A DNA stretch of 11,331 bases, taken from an uncultured bacterium. Lineage in GTDB: Bacteria; Patescibacteriota; Minisyncoccia; Phycocordibacterales; UBA9973. Positions 1-7,194 of the stretch are shown here, one piece after another. The stretch lies in NCBI GenBank assembly GCA_903825265.1, contig CAIJZW010000045.1:1-11331 (forward strand), given 5' to 3'. How positions within the stretch are numbered: the first letter of the stretch is position 1; each line of letters begins with the position of its first letter. The position numbers and the translations under genes were made by a program. The notes under the pieces are model-generated. The model saw only the letters and a program-made list of their open reading frames with translations, was not told the origin of the DNA and did no database searches.

Positions 1-129
1 AATGAGGTTTGGGGCAGTATGAAGTACCAGAAAATAGAGTGTGTGCAGGAGCCTTTTTTGCTTGACTGGGATGAAAAAGGAAGAGCACGATTTGTAACAA
101 CGTTTAATATTGAAAGAATAACAACATAA
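1..129 (+). CDS. C-terminal fragment of an unidentified protein
   Basis: Reading frame 1 is open from the left edge of the window to a TAA at 127-129, giving 42 residues that end in FNIERITT. The fragment is soluble and mixed in charge, with no membrane segment and one Cys. I do not recognise the family. The frame has ordinary amino-acid composition and ends with TAA like every other gene here, which supports it as the end of a real upstream gene. A GGAG sequence directly follows the stop codon (130-133), but no convincing start lies at the right distance from it. The 205 bases to rpoB contain their own promoter candidate, so co-transcription with rpoB is not assumed. The protein is not obviously a ribosomal protein L7/L12 end, which would be the usual upstream neighbour of rpoB. 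Confidence 0.55.
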   Translation, partial: NEVWGSMKYQKIECVQEPFLLDWDEKGRARFVTTFNIERITT

Positions 130-196
130 GGAGATTGAATAGATTGAGTTATGGCAAATCAATCCTCGTTTATTAAGGTTTTAGCATAAAAAAGTG

Positions 197-226
197 TTAA
201 AAAATATCATTGCCAGTAATTATAAG
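197..226 (+). promoter_or_regulatory. Candidate promoter for the rpoB-led block
   Basis: A TATAAG -10-like hexamer lies at 221-226, preceded at 18 bases by a weak TTAAAA (197-202) as possible -35. It is the best promoter-like pair in the 205-base spacer upstream of rpoB. It would start transcription near 233 and give a leader of about 100 bases. The -35 match is poor and the region is AT-rich, so this is a tentative call. Confidence 0.3.
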
Positions 227-237
227 TAAAACAGCAA

Positions 238-266
238 TAAGGTTTGGTCACCTTAGTGCCTTTTTG
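238..266 (+). promoter_or_regulatory. Two overlapping, mutually exclusive short hairpins in the rpoB leader (possible attenuator)
   Basis: Bases 238-243 (TAAGGT) can pair with 250-255 (ACCTTA), giving a 6-bp stem with a 6-base loop. Alternatively, 246-251 can pair with 256-260 (GG, one bulged T, CAC against GTGCC) around a CTTA loop, directly followed by five T at 261-265. The second form resembles a weak intrinsic terminator and the first would block it. Both lie just downstream of the predicted rpoB transcription start. The stems are short, so a regulatory role is inference. Confidence 0.3.
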
Positions 267-274
267 TGTTTAGT

Positions 275-310
275 TTGCGTCGCATTTTAATCGACAGCAA
301 TGCGACGTGA
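275..310 (+). promoter_or_regulatory. GC-rich hairpin in the rpoB leader
   Basis: A perfect 9-bp inverted repeat, CGTCGCATT at 278-286 and AATGCGACG at 299-307, can be extended by three further pairs including two G-U wobbles (275-277 with 308-310). The loop is 12 bases and contains a second CGAC (292-295) that could pair with the same GTCG (279-282), allowing a shift between two forms. It stands out as GC-rich in AT-rich surroundings. It ends about 25 bases before the rpoB start codon. Confidence 0.45.
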
Positions 311-333
311 TTTTGAACGGAAATCAAAAATCA
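308..333 (+). promoter_or_regulatory. Alternative small stems abutting the rpoB start
   Basis: GATTT at 309-313 can pair with AAATC at 321-325, or TGATTTT at 308-314 can pair with AAAATCA at 327-333, immediately before the ATG at 335. No Shine-Dalgarno sequence is present; the closest purine run is CGGAAA, too distant to be convincing. The stems could influence access to the start codon, but they are short and AT-rich. Confidence 0.25.
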
Positions 334-334
334 T

Positions 335-3300
335 ATGAAGAAAACAGCCGTAGTAAAGAAGTATTTTTCACGTTATAAGAAGCCGTTAGTAGAGTTCCCA
401 AATTTAATAGAAAATCAATTGGTTTCTTTTAGTTGGTTAGTAGAAAGTGGACTTAAAGAAGTTTTCAAAGAATTTTCACCTATTAATGACTATTCAGAAA
501 AAAAGTTTCAATTAGATTTTACTTCTTTCTCACTAGGGGAACCAAAATTTGATGAAGAATATTCTAAGATAAATAAATTAACTTACGAAGGACCTTTAAA
601 GGCTCGAGTACGACTTTTGAATAAAAGTATTGGAACTTCTAAAGAACAAGAAATATTTATGGCTGATGTACCGCTTATGACCAAGCATGGTACTTTCATA
701 ATAAACGGAGTTGAACGTGTTATTGTTCCTCAGCTTACTCGTTCATTTGGAGTTTTCTTCACAGAAGCAGAATCAAAAGGAAAGCGTTACTTCGGAGCAA
801 AAATAATTCCAGCTCGTGGTGTTTGGATTGAAATCGAATCTGATACAGATGGAGCAGTGTATGTACGTATAGACAAGAAACGCAAATTCTCAGTTGCTTC
901 ACTTCTTCGTGTTTTAGGATTGACTACAGATGAAGCTATTCTTAAAGCTTTTGGCGACGACGAAGCTATTCTTAAAGTTGCTAAAACTTGTCTTGAGAAA
1001 GATCCAGCTAAAACATTATCTGATTCTTATATAGAAATATATAAGCGTCTTCGTGATGGAGATTTAGCAACATCTGAAAATGCTAAAGAATTTATGAACA
1101 TTCTTTTGTCTTCTGAACGTTATGACCTTTCTCCTGTAGGACGTTTTCGTTTTAATAAACGTTTTGAAAAAAGTATGGATGATCGTGAGATGGAACGTCG
1201 TACTATTGGAGCAGAAGATGTTATTACTATCATAAAGAATATTATAGATTTAAATAATGATCCTCATGCAAAAGGGGACGATATTGATCACTTGGGTCAA
1301 CGCCGTGTACGTTATGTTGGAGAAATGTTCCAACAGAAAATCCGTATGGGTATGGCTCAAATAAAGAGAAATATTCAAGATCGTATGTCTACTATAGATG
1401 TAGCTACTACAATGCCTATTCAGATTATAAATCAGCGCCCACTTCAGGCTCGTATTAAAGAATTCTTCACTGCTAACCAGCTTTCACAGTTCATGAACCA
1501 AGAAAATGTTATGGCGGAAGTTGAACATTTGCGTACACTTTCAGCCTTAGGCCCTGGAGGTTTAACTCGTGAACGTGCAGGTCTTGAAGTTCGTGACGTA
1601 CACACTTCTCACTATGGACGTGTATGTCCAATCCATACTCCAGAAGGTCCAAACATCGGTTTGATTTTACACCTATCTACTTATGCAAAGATAAATGAGT
1701 TTGGTATTATTGAAGCACCTTATATTAAAGTTAAAAATGGAAAAATAACTTCCGAAGTTGTTTACTTGAACGCTCTTGAAGAAGAAAAGTATAATATTGC
1801 TCATGGTGGCGTAGCTTATGATGATAAGGGTAATATTATAGAAGATAGAGTAGAAGCTCGTCTAAAAACAAAACCAGGAATTATAGATAAGAATGAAATT
1901 GACTTTATAGATGTGGCTACAAACCAAGCTTTCTCTGTTGCAACAAGTATGATTCCTTTCTTAGAACATGATGATGCTCACAGAACACTCATGGGAAGTA
2001 ACATGCAAAAGCAGGCTCTTCCTTGTATTGTTCCAGAAATTCCTCTTGTTGCTACTGGTATGGAAGAACTTGCAAGTAAAGATTCAGGAAGATTGATAGT
2101 TTCTGAAGTAAATGGAGTTATTTCTTATGTAGATGGAAAGAAAATAACAGTTAAAGATGAAAAAGGTAAGGATCATACATATCCTTTGATTTCATTTTCT
2201 CGTACAAACAACTTCTCAATATTCCATCAGCGTCCATCTGTTTCACTTGGTGATAAAGTAAAACGTGGAGATGTTTTAGCTGATACAAGTACAACAGATC
2301 ATGGACAGATTGCTCTTGGTCAAAATGCTCTTGTTGCTTTCATGTCTTGGGGTGGAGCAAACTACGAAGATGCGATTATTCTTTCTGAAAAATTAGTAAA
2401 GGAAAGTAAATTTACAAGTATCTATGTTACAGAATTTATCTGTAATGTTCGTGATACAAAACTTGGACCTGAAATAACAACTCGTGATATTCCAAATGTT
2501 GGTGAAAATAAATTAAAAGATTTGGATGAAGACGGTATAATTGTTGTTGGTGCTGAAGTTACTGAAAATGATATTCTTGTTGGTAAAATTACTCCAAAAG
2601 GGGAAACAGAACTTACTCCAGAAGAAAGATTGTTACGTTCTATCTTCACTGAAAAAGCTCGTGATGTAAAAGATACTTCACTTCGTCTTGAACATGGAAA
2701 GAAGGGACGTATTGTTGGAGTAAAAATTTTCTCTCGTGATCAAGGTCATAATCTTGAGTCAGGAATTATAAAGAGAATCGTTGTGGAAATTGCACAAATA
2801 AGAAATATTTCTGTTGGAGATAAACTTGCAGGACGTCACGGAAACAAGGGTGTTATTTCTGTTATTTTACCTGAAGAAGAAATGCCATTCATGGCTGATG
2901 GAACACCTGTAGATATAATTCTTACACCACTTGGAGTTCCTTCTCGTATGAACTTGGGTCAGATATTAGAAATGCATCTTGGTTACGCAGCTCATACTTT
3001 AGGTTATCAAGCTATTGTCCCTCCATTCTCTTCAGCTACTGTAAGTGAAATTAAAGAAGAGCTTGTGAAAGCAGGAATGCCTGAAAGTGGAAAAGTTACT
3101 CTTTATGATGGACGTACAGGAGATGCTTTTGAACAAGATATTGCTATTGGGTATATGTACATGTTGAAACTCCATCACATGGTGGAAGACAAACTTCACA
3201 TGCGTTCTATCGGACCATACTCACTTATTACTCAACAGCCATTAGGAGGTAAAGCTCAGGGTGGAGGACAGAGATTCGGAGAAATGGAGGTCTGGGCATT

Positions 3301-3499
3301 GGAAGGTCATGGTGCTGCTTACTCTCTACGTGAAATGTTAACAATCAAGTCTGATGATATCATGGGTCGTTCACAGACATTCGACGCGATTATAAAAGGT
3401 CAGCCAATCGGTGAACCAAATGTCCCTGCATCATTCAATGTATTGTTGAATTATCTAAGAGGACTTTCTCTTGATGTTGATTTAAAAAAGTCGAAATAA
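335..3499 (+). CDS. rpoB: DNA-directed RNA polymerase subunit beta
   Basis: RpoB is the beta subunit of core RNA polymerase and forms one side of the active-site cleft. The 1054-residue protein is compact compared with about 1190 in Bacillus and 1342 in E. coli, and lacks their large lineage-specific insertions. Visible landmarks in order are the N-terminal lobe with RSFGVFF (136-142), the rifampicin-pocket segment beginning QLSQFM (382-387), CPIHTPEGPNIG (431-442), the Glu-Asp pair of NYEDAI (E678, D679), and GDKLAGRHGNKG with the two active-site-proximal lysines K830 and K838. The conserved C-terminal module has GGKAQGGGQRFGEMEVWALE followed by the clamp-contacting tail. E. coli numbering is offset by 128 through the pocket. 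Several pocket positions differ from the usual sequence: D516 is Asn (N388), R529 is Thr (T401), E562 is His (H434), and Pro in the N-terminal RSPGV motif is Phe (F138). The ATG at 335 is the only sensible start. Arginine is mostly CGT, as expected for a highly expressed gene. rpoC follows after 27 bases. Confidence 0.98.
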   Translation: MKKTAVVKKYFSRYKKPLVEFPNLIENQLVSFSWLVESGLKEVFKEFSPINDYSEKKFQLDFTSFSLGEPKFDEEYSKINKLTYEGPLKARVRLLNKSIGTSKEQEIFMADVPLMTKHGTFIINGVERVIVPQLTRSFGVFFTEAESKGKRYFGAKIIPARGVWIEIESDTDGAVYVRIDKKRKFSVASLLRVLGLTTDEAILKAFGDDEAILKVAKTCLEKDPAKTLSDSYIEIYKRLRDGDLATSENAKEFMNILLSSERYDLSPVGRFRFNKRFEKSMDDREMERRTIGAEDVITIIKNIIDLNNDPHAKGDDIDHLGQRRVRYVGEMFQQKIRMGMAQIKRNIQDRMSTIDVATTMPIQIINQRPLQARIKEFFTANQLSQFMNQENVMAEVEHLRTLSALGPGGLTRERAGLEVRDVHTSHYGRVCPIHTPEGPNIGLILHLSTYAKINEFGIIEAPYIKVKNGKITSEVVYLNALEEEKYNIAHGGVAYDDKGNIIEDRVEARLKTKPGIIDKNEIDFIDVATNQAFSVATSMIPFLEHDDAHRTLMGSNMQKQALPCIVPEIPLVATGMEELASKDSGRLIVSEVNGVISYVDGKKITVKDEKGKDHTYPLISFSRTNNFSIFHQRPSVSLGDKVKRGDVLADTSTTDHGQIALGQNALVAFMSWGGANYEDAIILSEKLVKESKFTSIYVTEFICNVRDTKLGPEITTRDIPNVGENKLKDLDEDGIIVVGAEVTENDILVGKITPKGETELTPEERLLRSIFTEKARDVKDTSLRLEHGKKGRIVGVKIFSRDQGHNLESGIIKRIVVEIAQIRNISVGDKLAGRHGNKGVISVILPEEEMPFMADGTPVDIILTPLGVPSRMNLGQILEMHLGYAAHTLGYQAIVPPFSSATVSEIKEELVKAGMPESGKVTLYDGRTGDAFEQDIAIGYMYMLKLHHMVEDKLHMRSIGPYSLITQQPLGGKAQGGGQRFGEMEVWALEGHGAAYSLREMLTIKSDDIMGRSQTFDAIIKGQPIGEPNVPASFNVLLNYLRGLSLDVDLKKSK

Positions 3500-3526
3500 T
3501 AATTAATAATTTATACATAAAAAACT

Positions 3527-6500
3527 ATGAAAATAATTGATACAACAAATTTCGATTCGATAACACTTAAATTGGCCTCACCTGAACGTATAAGAGAATG
3601 GTCATATGGAGAAGTTACAAAACCAGAAACAATAAACTACCGTACGGGACGCTCAGAGAGAAGTGGTTTATTTGACGAAAGAATCTTTGGTCCAGAAAAA
3701 GATTATGAATGTTACTGTGGTAAATACAGAAGAATTCGTTATAAGGATATAATATGTGAAAAATGTGGAGTGGAAGTTACTCGCTCTATTGTTCGCCGTG
3801 ATAGAATGGGTCATATAGAATTAGCTTCTCCTGTATCTCATATATGGTTTCTTCGTGGAGTTCCTTCTCGTATGTCTACATTGTTAAATATTTCTGTTTC
3901 AGATCTTGAAAAGGTCATTTACTTTGCTGGATACATTATAATAAATGTTTCTAATGAAGAGAAAGAAACTATAACAAAAAATCTTGAAAGTGAATTTAAA
4001 TCAAAAATTAAAAGTGTTAACAATGAAGAAGAGAAAGAGAAATTAAAAGAACTTTTACTAAATACTAAGCGTGAAATATCAGAAATAGTTCCTGGTAAAG
4101 TTTTAAATGAAATTGCATATCACCATTTTGGACTTAAGTATGGTAGTTGTTTTGAAGCAAGTATTGGAGCTGAAGCTATCTTTACTATCTTTAAAAATCT
4201 TGATTTAGAAAAGATTAAAGCAGAGACGCAAGCTATGCTTCCTAAGGCTTCAAGTATTGATAAAGAAAAATTAGAAAAGAGAATGTCTCTTATTCGTTCA
4301 ATGATTCATTCAGGTATTCGTCCAGAATGGATGTTCTTAACAGTTATCCCAGTTATTCCTCCAGCACTTCGTCCAATGGTGGCACTAGATGGTGGACGTC
4401 ATGCTACATCTGATTTGAATGATCTTTACCGCCGTGTTATAAACCGTAATAACCGTTTAAAGAAATTGAAAGAAATTGGAGCCCCTGATGTTATTCTTAG
4501 AAATGAAAAGCGTATTCTTCAAGAAGCAGTTGATGCTCTCATTGATAACTCTATTGCTAAGCAGAATGATTCTCAAGCTGTTTCTGCTTCACAAAAGCGT
4601 GCACTTAAATCACTATCTGATAATCTAAAATCAAAACAAGGTTTGTTCCGTCAGAACTTGCTTGGTAAGCGTGTGGACTATTCAGGACGTTCTGTTATTG
4701 TTGTTGGTCCAGGATTAAAGCTTAATCAATGTGGACTTCCTAAACATATGGCTCTTGAATTATTCCGTCCATTCGTTATTTCAAAAATTCTTGAGACAGA
4801 ACTTGCTTTCAATATTCGCGGAGCTAATCGTTTGATAGAAGAAGGTATTCCTGAAGTTTGGGCGATTCTCGAAGAAGTTATTCGTGGTAAGTATGTACTT
4901 CTAAACCGTGCCCCTACACTTCACAGATTAGGTATTCAAGCATTTAATCCTATTCTTATTGAAGGTCACGCTATCCAAGTTCATCCACTTGTTTGTGCTG
5001 GATTCAACGCAGACTTCGACGGAGACCAGATGGCTGTGTACGTACCTCTTTCTGATATGGCTCAGATGGAAGCACGTGAATACATGGCTTCAAATAAAAA
5101 TTTGCTTAAACCTCAAGATGGTTCTCCTATTGTTATGCCAAAGATGGACATAGTTTTAGGTTGTTACTGGATGACAAAATCAGTAGATGAAGAGAAAGGG
5201 GAAGGAATGTTTTTTGCAAGTCCAAATCAAGCTATAACAGCTTTCGATTTAGGTGTTATAACTTTCCGTGCAAAGATTAAGGTTTTAGGTACTAACAAAG
5301 AAAGATATAATAGATTTGAAAATAAACCTTTTGAAACAACAGTTGGAAGATTATTCTTCAATACTATTTTCCCAGATGATTTCCCTTACTTAAACGAAGA
5401 AATTACTATCAAGCGTATGTCTCTACTTGTTGATGAACTTATTGTTCATTATGGTATTGATGCAACTCCAAAATTCTTGGATAAGATTAAAGATTTCGGT
5501 TATCAATATGCAACTTACTCTGGTGTTACTTGGGGTATTGATAATGTTAGAGTACCAGCTGGTAAAAAAGAAATTGTTGCAAAGTTCCGTAAAGAAGAAG
5601 AAATTGTTCGTGATCAATTTGGAGAAGGACTTCTTTCTGAAGATGAACAATATCAGAAGGTTATTGAAATTTGGGAACATGCGAAGAAGGAAATTGAAAA
5701 ACAAATTCCAGCAACTTTGGATCCAAAAGGTTCTACTTACGATTTGATTACTTCTGGTGCTCGTGGAAATATGGGATCTCTAGCACAGATGTGTGGAATG
5801 AAAGGATTGATCGTGAATACTTCAGGTGCAACATTGGATTTCCCAATTATTCCATCATATATTGAAGGTCTTTCACCTCTTGAATATTTCATTACTACTC
5901 ACGGTTCACGTAAAGGTGCTGCCGACACAGCCTTAAATACAGCTAAGGCCGGATATCTTACTCGTCGTTTAGTTGACGTTGCTCAAGATGTTGTAGTTAC
6001 TGAAGAAGATTGTGGAACTAAGAATGGAAAGAAAATTATTGCTATTGGAAATGATTTTGCTAAATATATCCATGGACGTGTATTACTTTCTGATATCAAA
6101 AAAGAAGATGGAAGTGTTATGTTTAAAAAGGGTTCACTCATAATGAAAGAAGATGCAAGATTGTTAGAAAAAATGGGAGTGAAAGAAGCATTTGTACGTA
6201 CACCACTTTCTTGTGAGACTACTCATGGTATCTGTCGTATTTGTTATGGATTAGATTTAGGACGTAACTGTATGGTTGAATTAGGTCAAGCTGTAGGTAT
6301 CATTGCTGCTCAAGCTATCGGTGAGCCAGGAACTCAGCTTACACTTCGTACTTTCCATGCTGGTGGAGTTGCTACTGTCGACATTACAACAGGTCTTCCT
6401 CGTGTTGAAGAAATTTTTGAAAGACGTATTCCTAAGAATCCAGCAATTATTTCTCAAACAGAAGGTGAAGTTATAGATATAACAGATAATGGAAAAGAAA

Positions 6501-7141
6501 AAATAATTAAAATTCTTTCAGATTCTAAAGCAGATGGTAAAAAGAATGAAATGGAATATACAGTTGCTTTCCGTCGTCAGCCACAAGTAAAAGTAGGTTC
6601 ACAGGTAAAGAAAGGTGAATTACTTACAGATGGATCTGCTGATATAAATGAAATTGTTAAATATGGAGGTAAGGAATCAGCTGAAGAATATATCGTAGAT
6701 GAAATCAATAAAGTTTACGATTTACAGAGTGCTTCAATTTCTCGAAAACATATTGAAATAATTATTCGTCAAATGTTCTCACGTAAAAAGATTAAACATG
6801 CAGGAGATACTACATTCTCTCCAGGAGAAATTGTAGAAACTATTGAACTTATTGAAGAGAACGAACGTGTTGAAAAAGAAGGAGGAGAAAAGGCAGAAGC
6901 AGGAACTATTGTATTAGGTATTACAGAAGTATCCTTAACTACTAAGAGTTGGCTCTCAGCTGCTTCATTCCAGAATACAAACCGTGTCTTGATAAATAAT
7001 GCTATTCGTGGAGGAGTGGATAATCTACGTGGTCTTAAAGAAAATGTTATTATTGGTAATCTTATTCCAGCCGGAACTGGTTTTGGAATAGAGCGTATTA
7101 GTAAAACAGAAGAAGTGAACGAAGAAGATAAGGCTTTATAA
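3527..7141 (+). CDS. rpoC: DNA-directed RNA polymerase subunit beta-prime
   Basis: RpoC is the catalytic beta-prime subunit. At 1204 residues it is close to the Bacillus size (1199) and lacks the large trigger-loop insertion of E. coli. The N-terminal zinc site is C62, C64, C77 and C80. The catalytic magnesium site is NADFDGD with D496, D498 and D500. The second zinc site is C829, C896, C903 and C906. The trigger loop reads GTQLTLRTFHAGG: catalytic His is H944, but the usual bacterial Met four residues before it is Leu (L940), as in eukaryotic Rpb1 and, to my recollection, plastid RpoC2. The C-terminal conserved segment with SWLSAASFQ and the terminal GTGFG region is present, so the gene is complete. 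A charged, variable stretch of about 25 residues precedes SWLSAASFQ. The gene follows rpoB at 27 bases with no Shine-Dalgarno sequence and no clear promoter, so co-transcription with rpoB is likely. A strong hairpin lies 9 bases after its stop. Confidence 0.98.
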   Translation: MKIIDTTNFDSITLKLASPERIREWSYGEVTKPETINYRTGRSERSGLFDERIFGPEKDYECYCGKYRRIRYKDIICEKCGVEVTRSIVRRDRMGHIELASPVSHIWFLRGVPSRMSTLLNISVSDLEKVIYFAGYIIINVSNEEKETITKNLESEFKSKIKSVNNEEEKEKLKELLLNTKREISEIVPGKVLNEIAYHHFGLKYGSCFEASIGAEAIFTIFKNLDLEKIKAETQAMLPKASSIDKEKLEKRMSLIRSMIHSGIRPEWMFLTVIPVIPPALRPMVALDGGRHATSDLNDLYRRVINRNNRLKKLKEIGAPDVILRNEKRILQEAVDALIDNSIAKQNDSQAVSASQKRALKSLSDNLKSKQGLFRQNLLGKRVDYSGRSVIVVGPGLKLNQCGLPKHMALELFRPFVISKILETELAFNIRGANRLIEEGIPEVWAILEEVIRGKYVLLNRAPTLHRLGIQAFNPILIEGHAIQVHPLVCAGFNADFDGDQMAVYVPLSDMAQMEAREYMASNKNLLKPQDGSPIVMPKMDIVLGCYWMTKSVDEEKGEGMFFASPNQAITAFDLGVITFRAKIKVLGTNKERYNRFENKPFETTVGRLFFNTIFPDDFPYLNEEITIKRMSLLVDELIVHYGIDATPKFLDKIKDFGYQYATYSGVTWGIDNVRVPAGKKEIVAKFRKEEEIVRDQFGEGLLSEDEQYQKVIEIWEHAKKEIEKQIPATLDPKGSTYDLITSGARGNMGSLAQMCGMKGLIVNTSGATLDFPIIPSYIEGLSPLEYFITTHGSRKGAADTALNTAKAGYLTRRLVDVAQDVVVTEEDCGTKNGKKIIAIGNDFAKYIHGRVLLSDIKKEDGSVMFKKGSLIMKEDARLLEKMGVKEAFVRTPLSCETTHGICRICYGLDLGRNCMVELGQAVGIIAAQAIGEPGTQLTLRTFHAGGVATVDITTGLPRVEEIFERRIPKNPAIISQTEGEVIDITDNGKEKIIKILSDSKADGKKNEMEYTVAFRRQPQVKVGSQVKKGELLTDGSADINEIVKYGGKESAEEYIVDEINKVYDLQSASISRKHIEIIIRQMFSRKKIKHAGDTTFSPGEIVETIELIEENERVEKEGGEKAEAGTIVLGITEVSLTTKSWLSAASFQNTNRVLINNAIRGGVDNLRGLKENVIIGNLIPAGTGFGIERISKTEEVNEEDKAL

Positions 7142-7150
7142 TAATTATTT

Positions 7151-7180
7151 CCAAACCCTAAGCAAAAGCTTAGGGTTTGG
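7151..7180 (+). terminator. Perfect 13-bp hairpin between rpoC and dnaG
   Basis: Bases 7151-7163 pair perfectly with 7168-7180 around an AAAA loop (7164-7167); the tip is AAGC-AAAA-GCTT. It is thermodynamically strong but is followed by TCATTATTAAAAA and not by a U-run, so it is not a textbook intrinsic terminator. It ends only 14 bases before the dnaG ATG and begins 9 bases after the rpoC stop. It could be a partial terminator, a 3-prime stabiliser of rpoBC mRNA, or a processing site that lets dnaG-rpoD be expressed at a lower level than rpoBC. Confidence 0.7.
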
Positions 7181-7194
7181 TCATTATTAAAAAT

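Noticed and set aside
142..164. GATTGA / TCAATC inverted repeat as terminator of the left-edge gene
   Set aside because: Only 6 pairs, an 11-base loop and no T-run; a second GATTGA copy at 133-138 competes for the same partner.
151..189. Tiny ORF (12 codons) as a leader peptide upstream of rpoB
   Set aside because: The only Shine-Dalgarno-like sequence is 17 bases away and the peptide has no regulatory codon run; nothing distinguishes it from chance.
932..977. 16-base direct repeat with 30-base period in rpoB (DEAILK twice)
   Set aside because: It falls in a segment where RpoB proteins normally carry two similar acidic-aliphatic motifs, so it looks like family sequence and not a recent duplication.
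2422..2649. Minus-strand open frame inside rpoB
   Set aside because: Shadow of a strongly conserved coding frame, with low-complexity Ser/Phe composition and no start signal.
3512..3526. TATACA before rpoC as a -10 for a leaderless rpoC transcript
   Set aside because: No TG extension and no -35 at the right distance in an AT-rich gap; the 27-base spacing makes read-through from rpoB simpler.
5423..5747. Open frames on both strands inside rpoC
   Set aside because: Both overlap fully conserved rpoC codons and have compositions typical of out-of-frame AT-rich sequence.
7177..7194. TTG at 7177 as the dnaG start
   Set aside because: It lies inside the right arm of the rpoC-dnaG hairpin and adds six residues not typical of DnaG; the ATG at 7195 gives the usual N-terminus.
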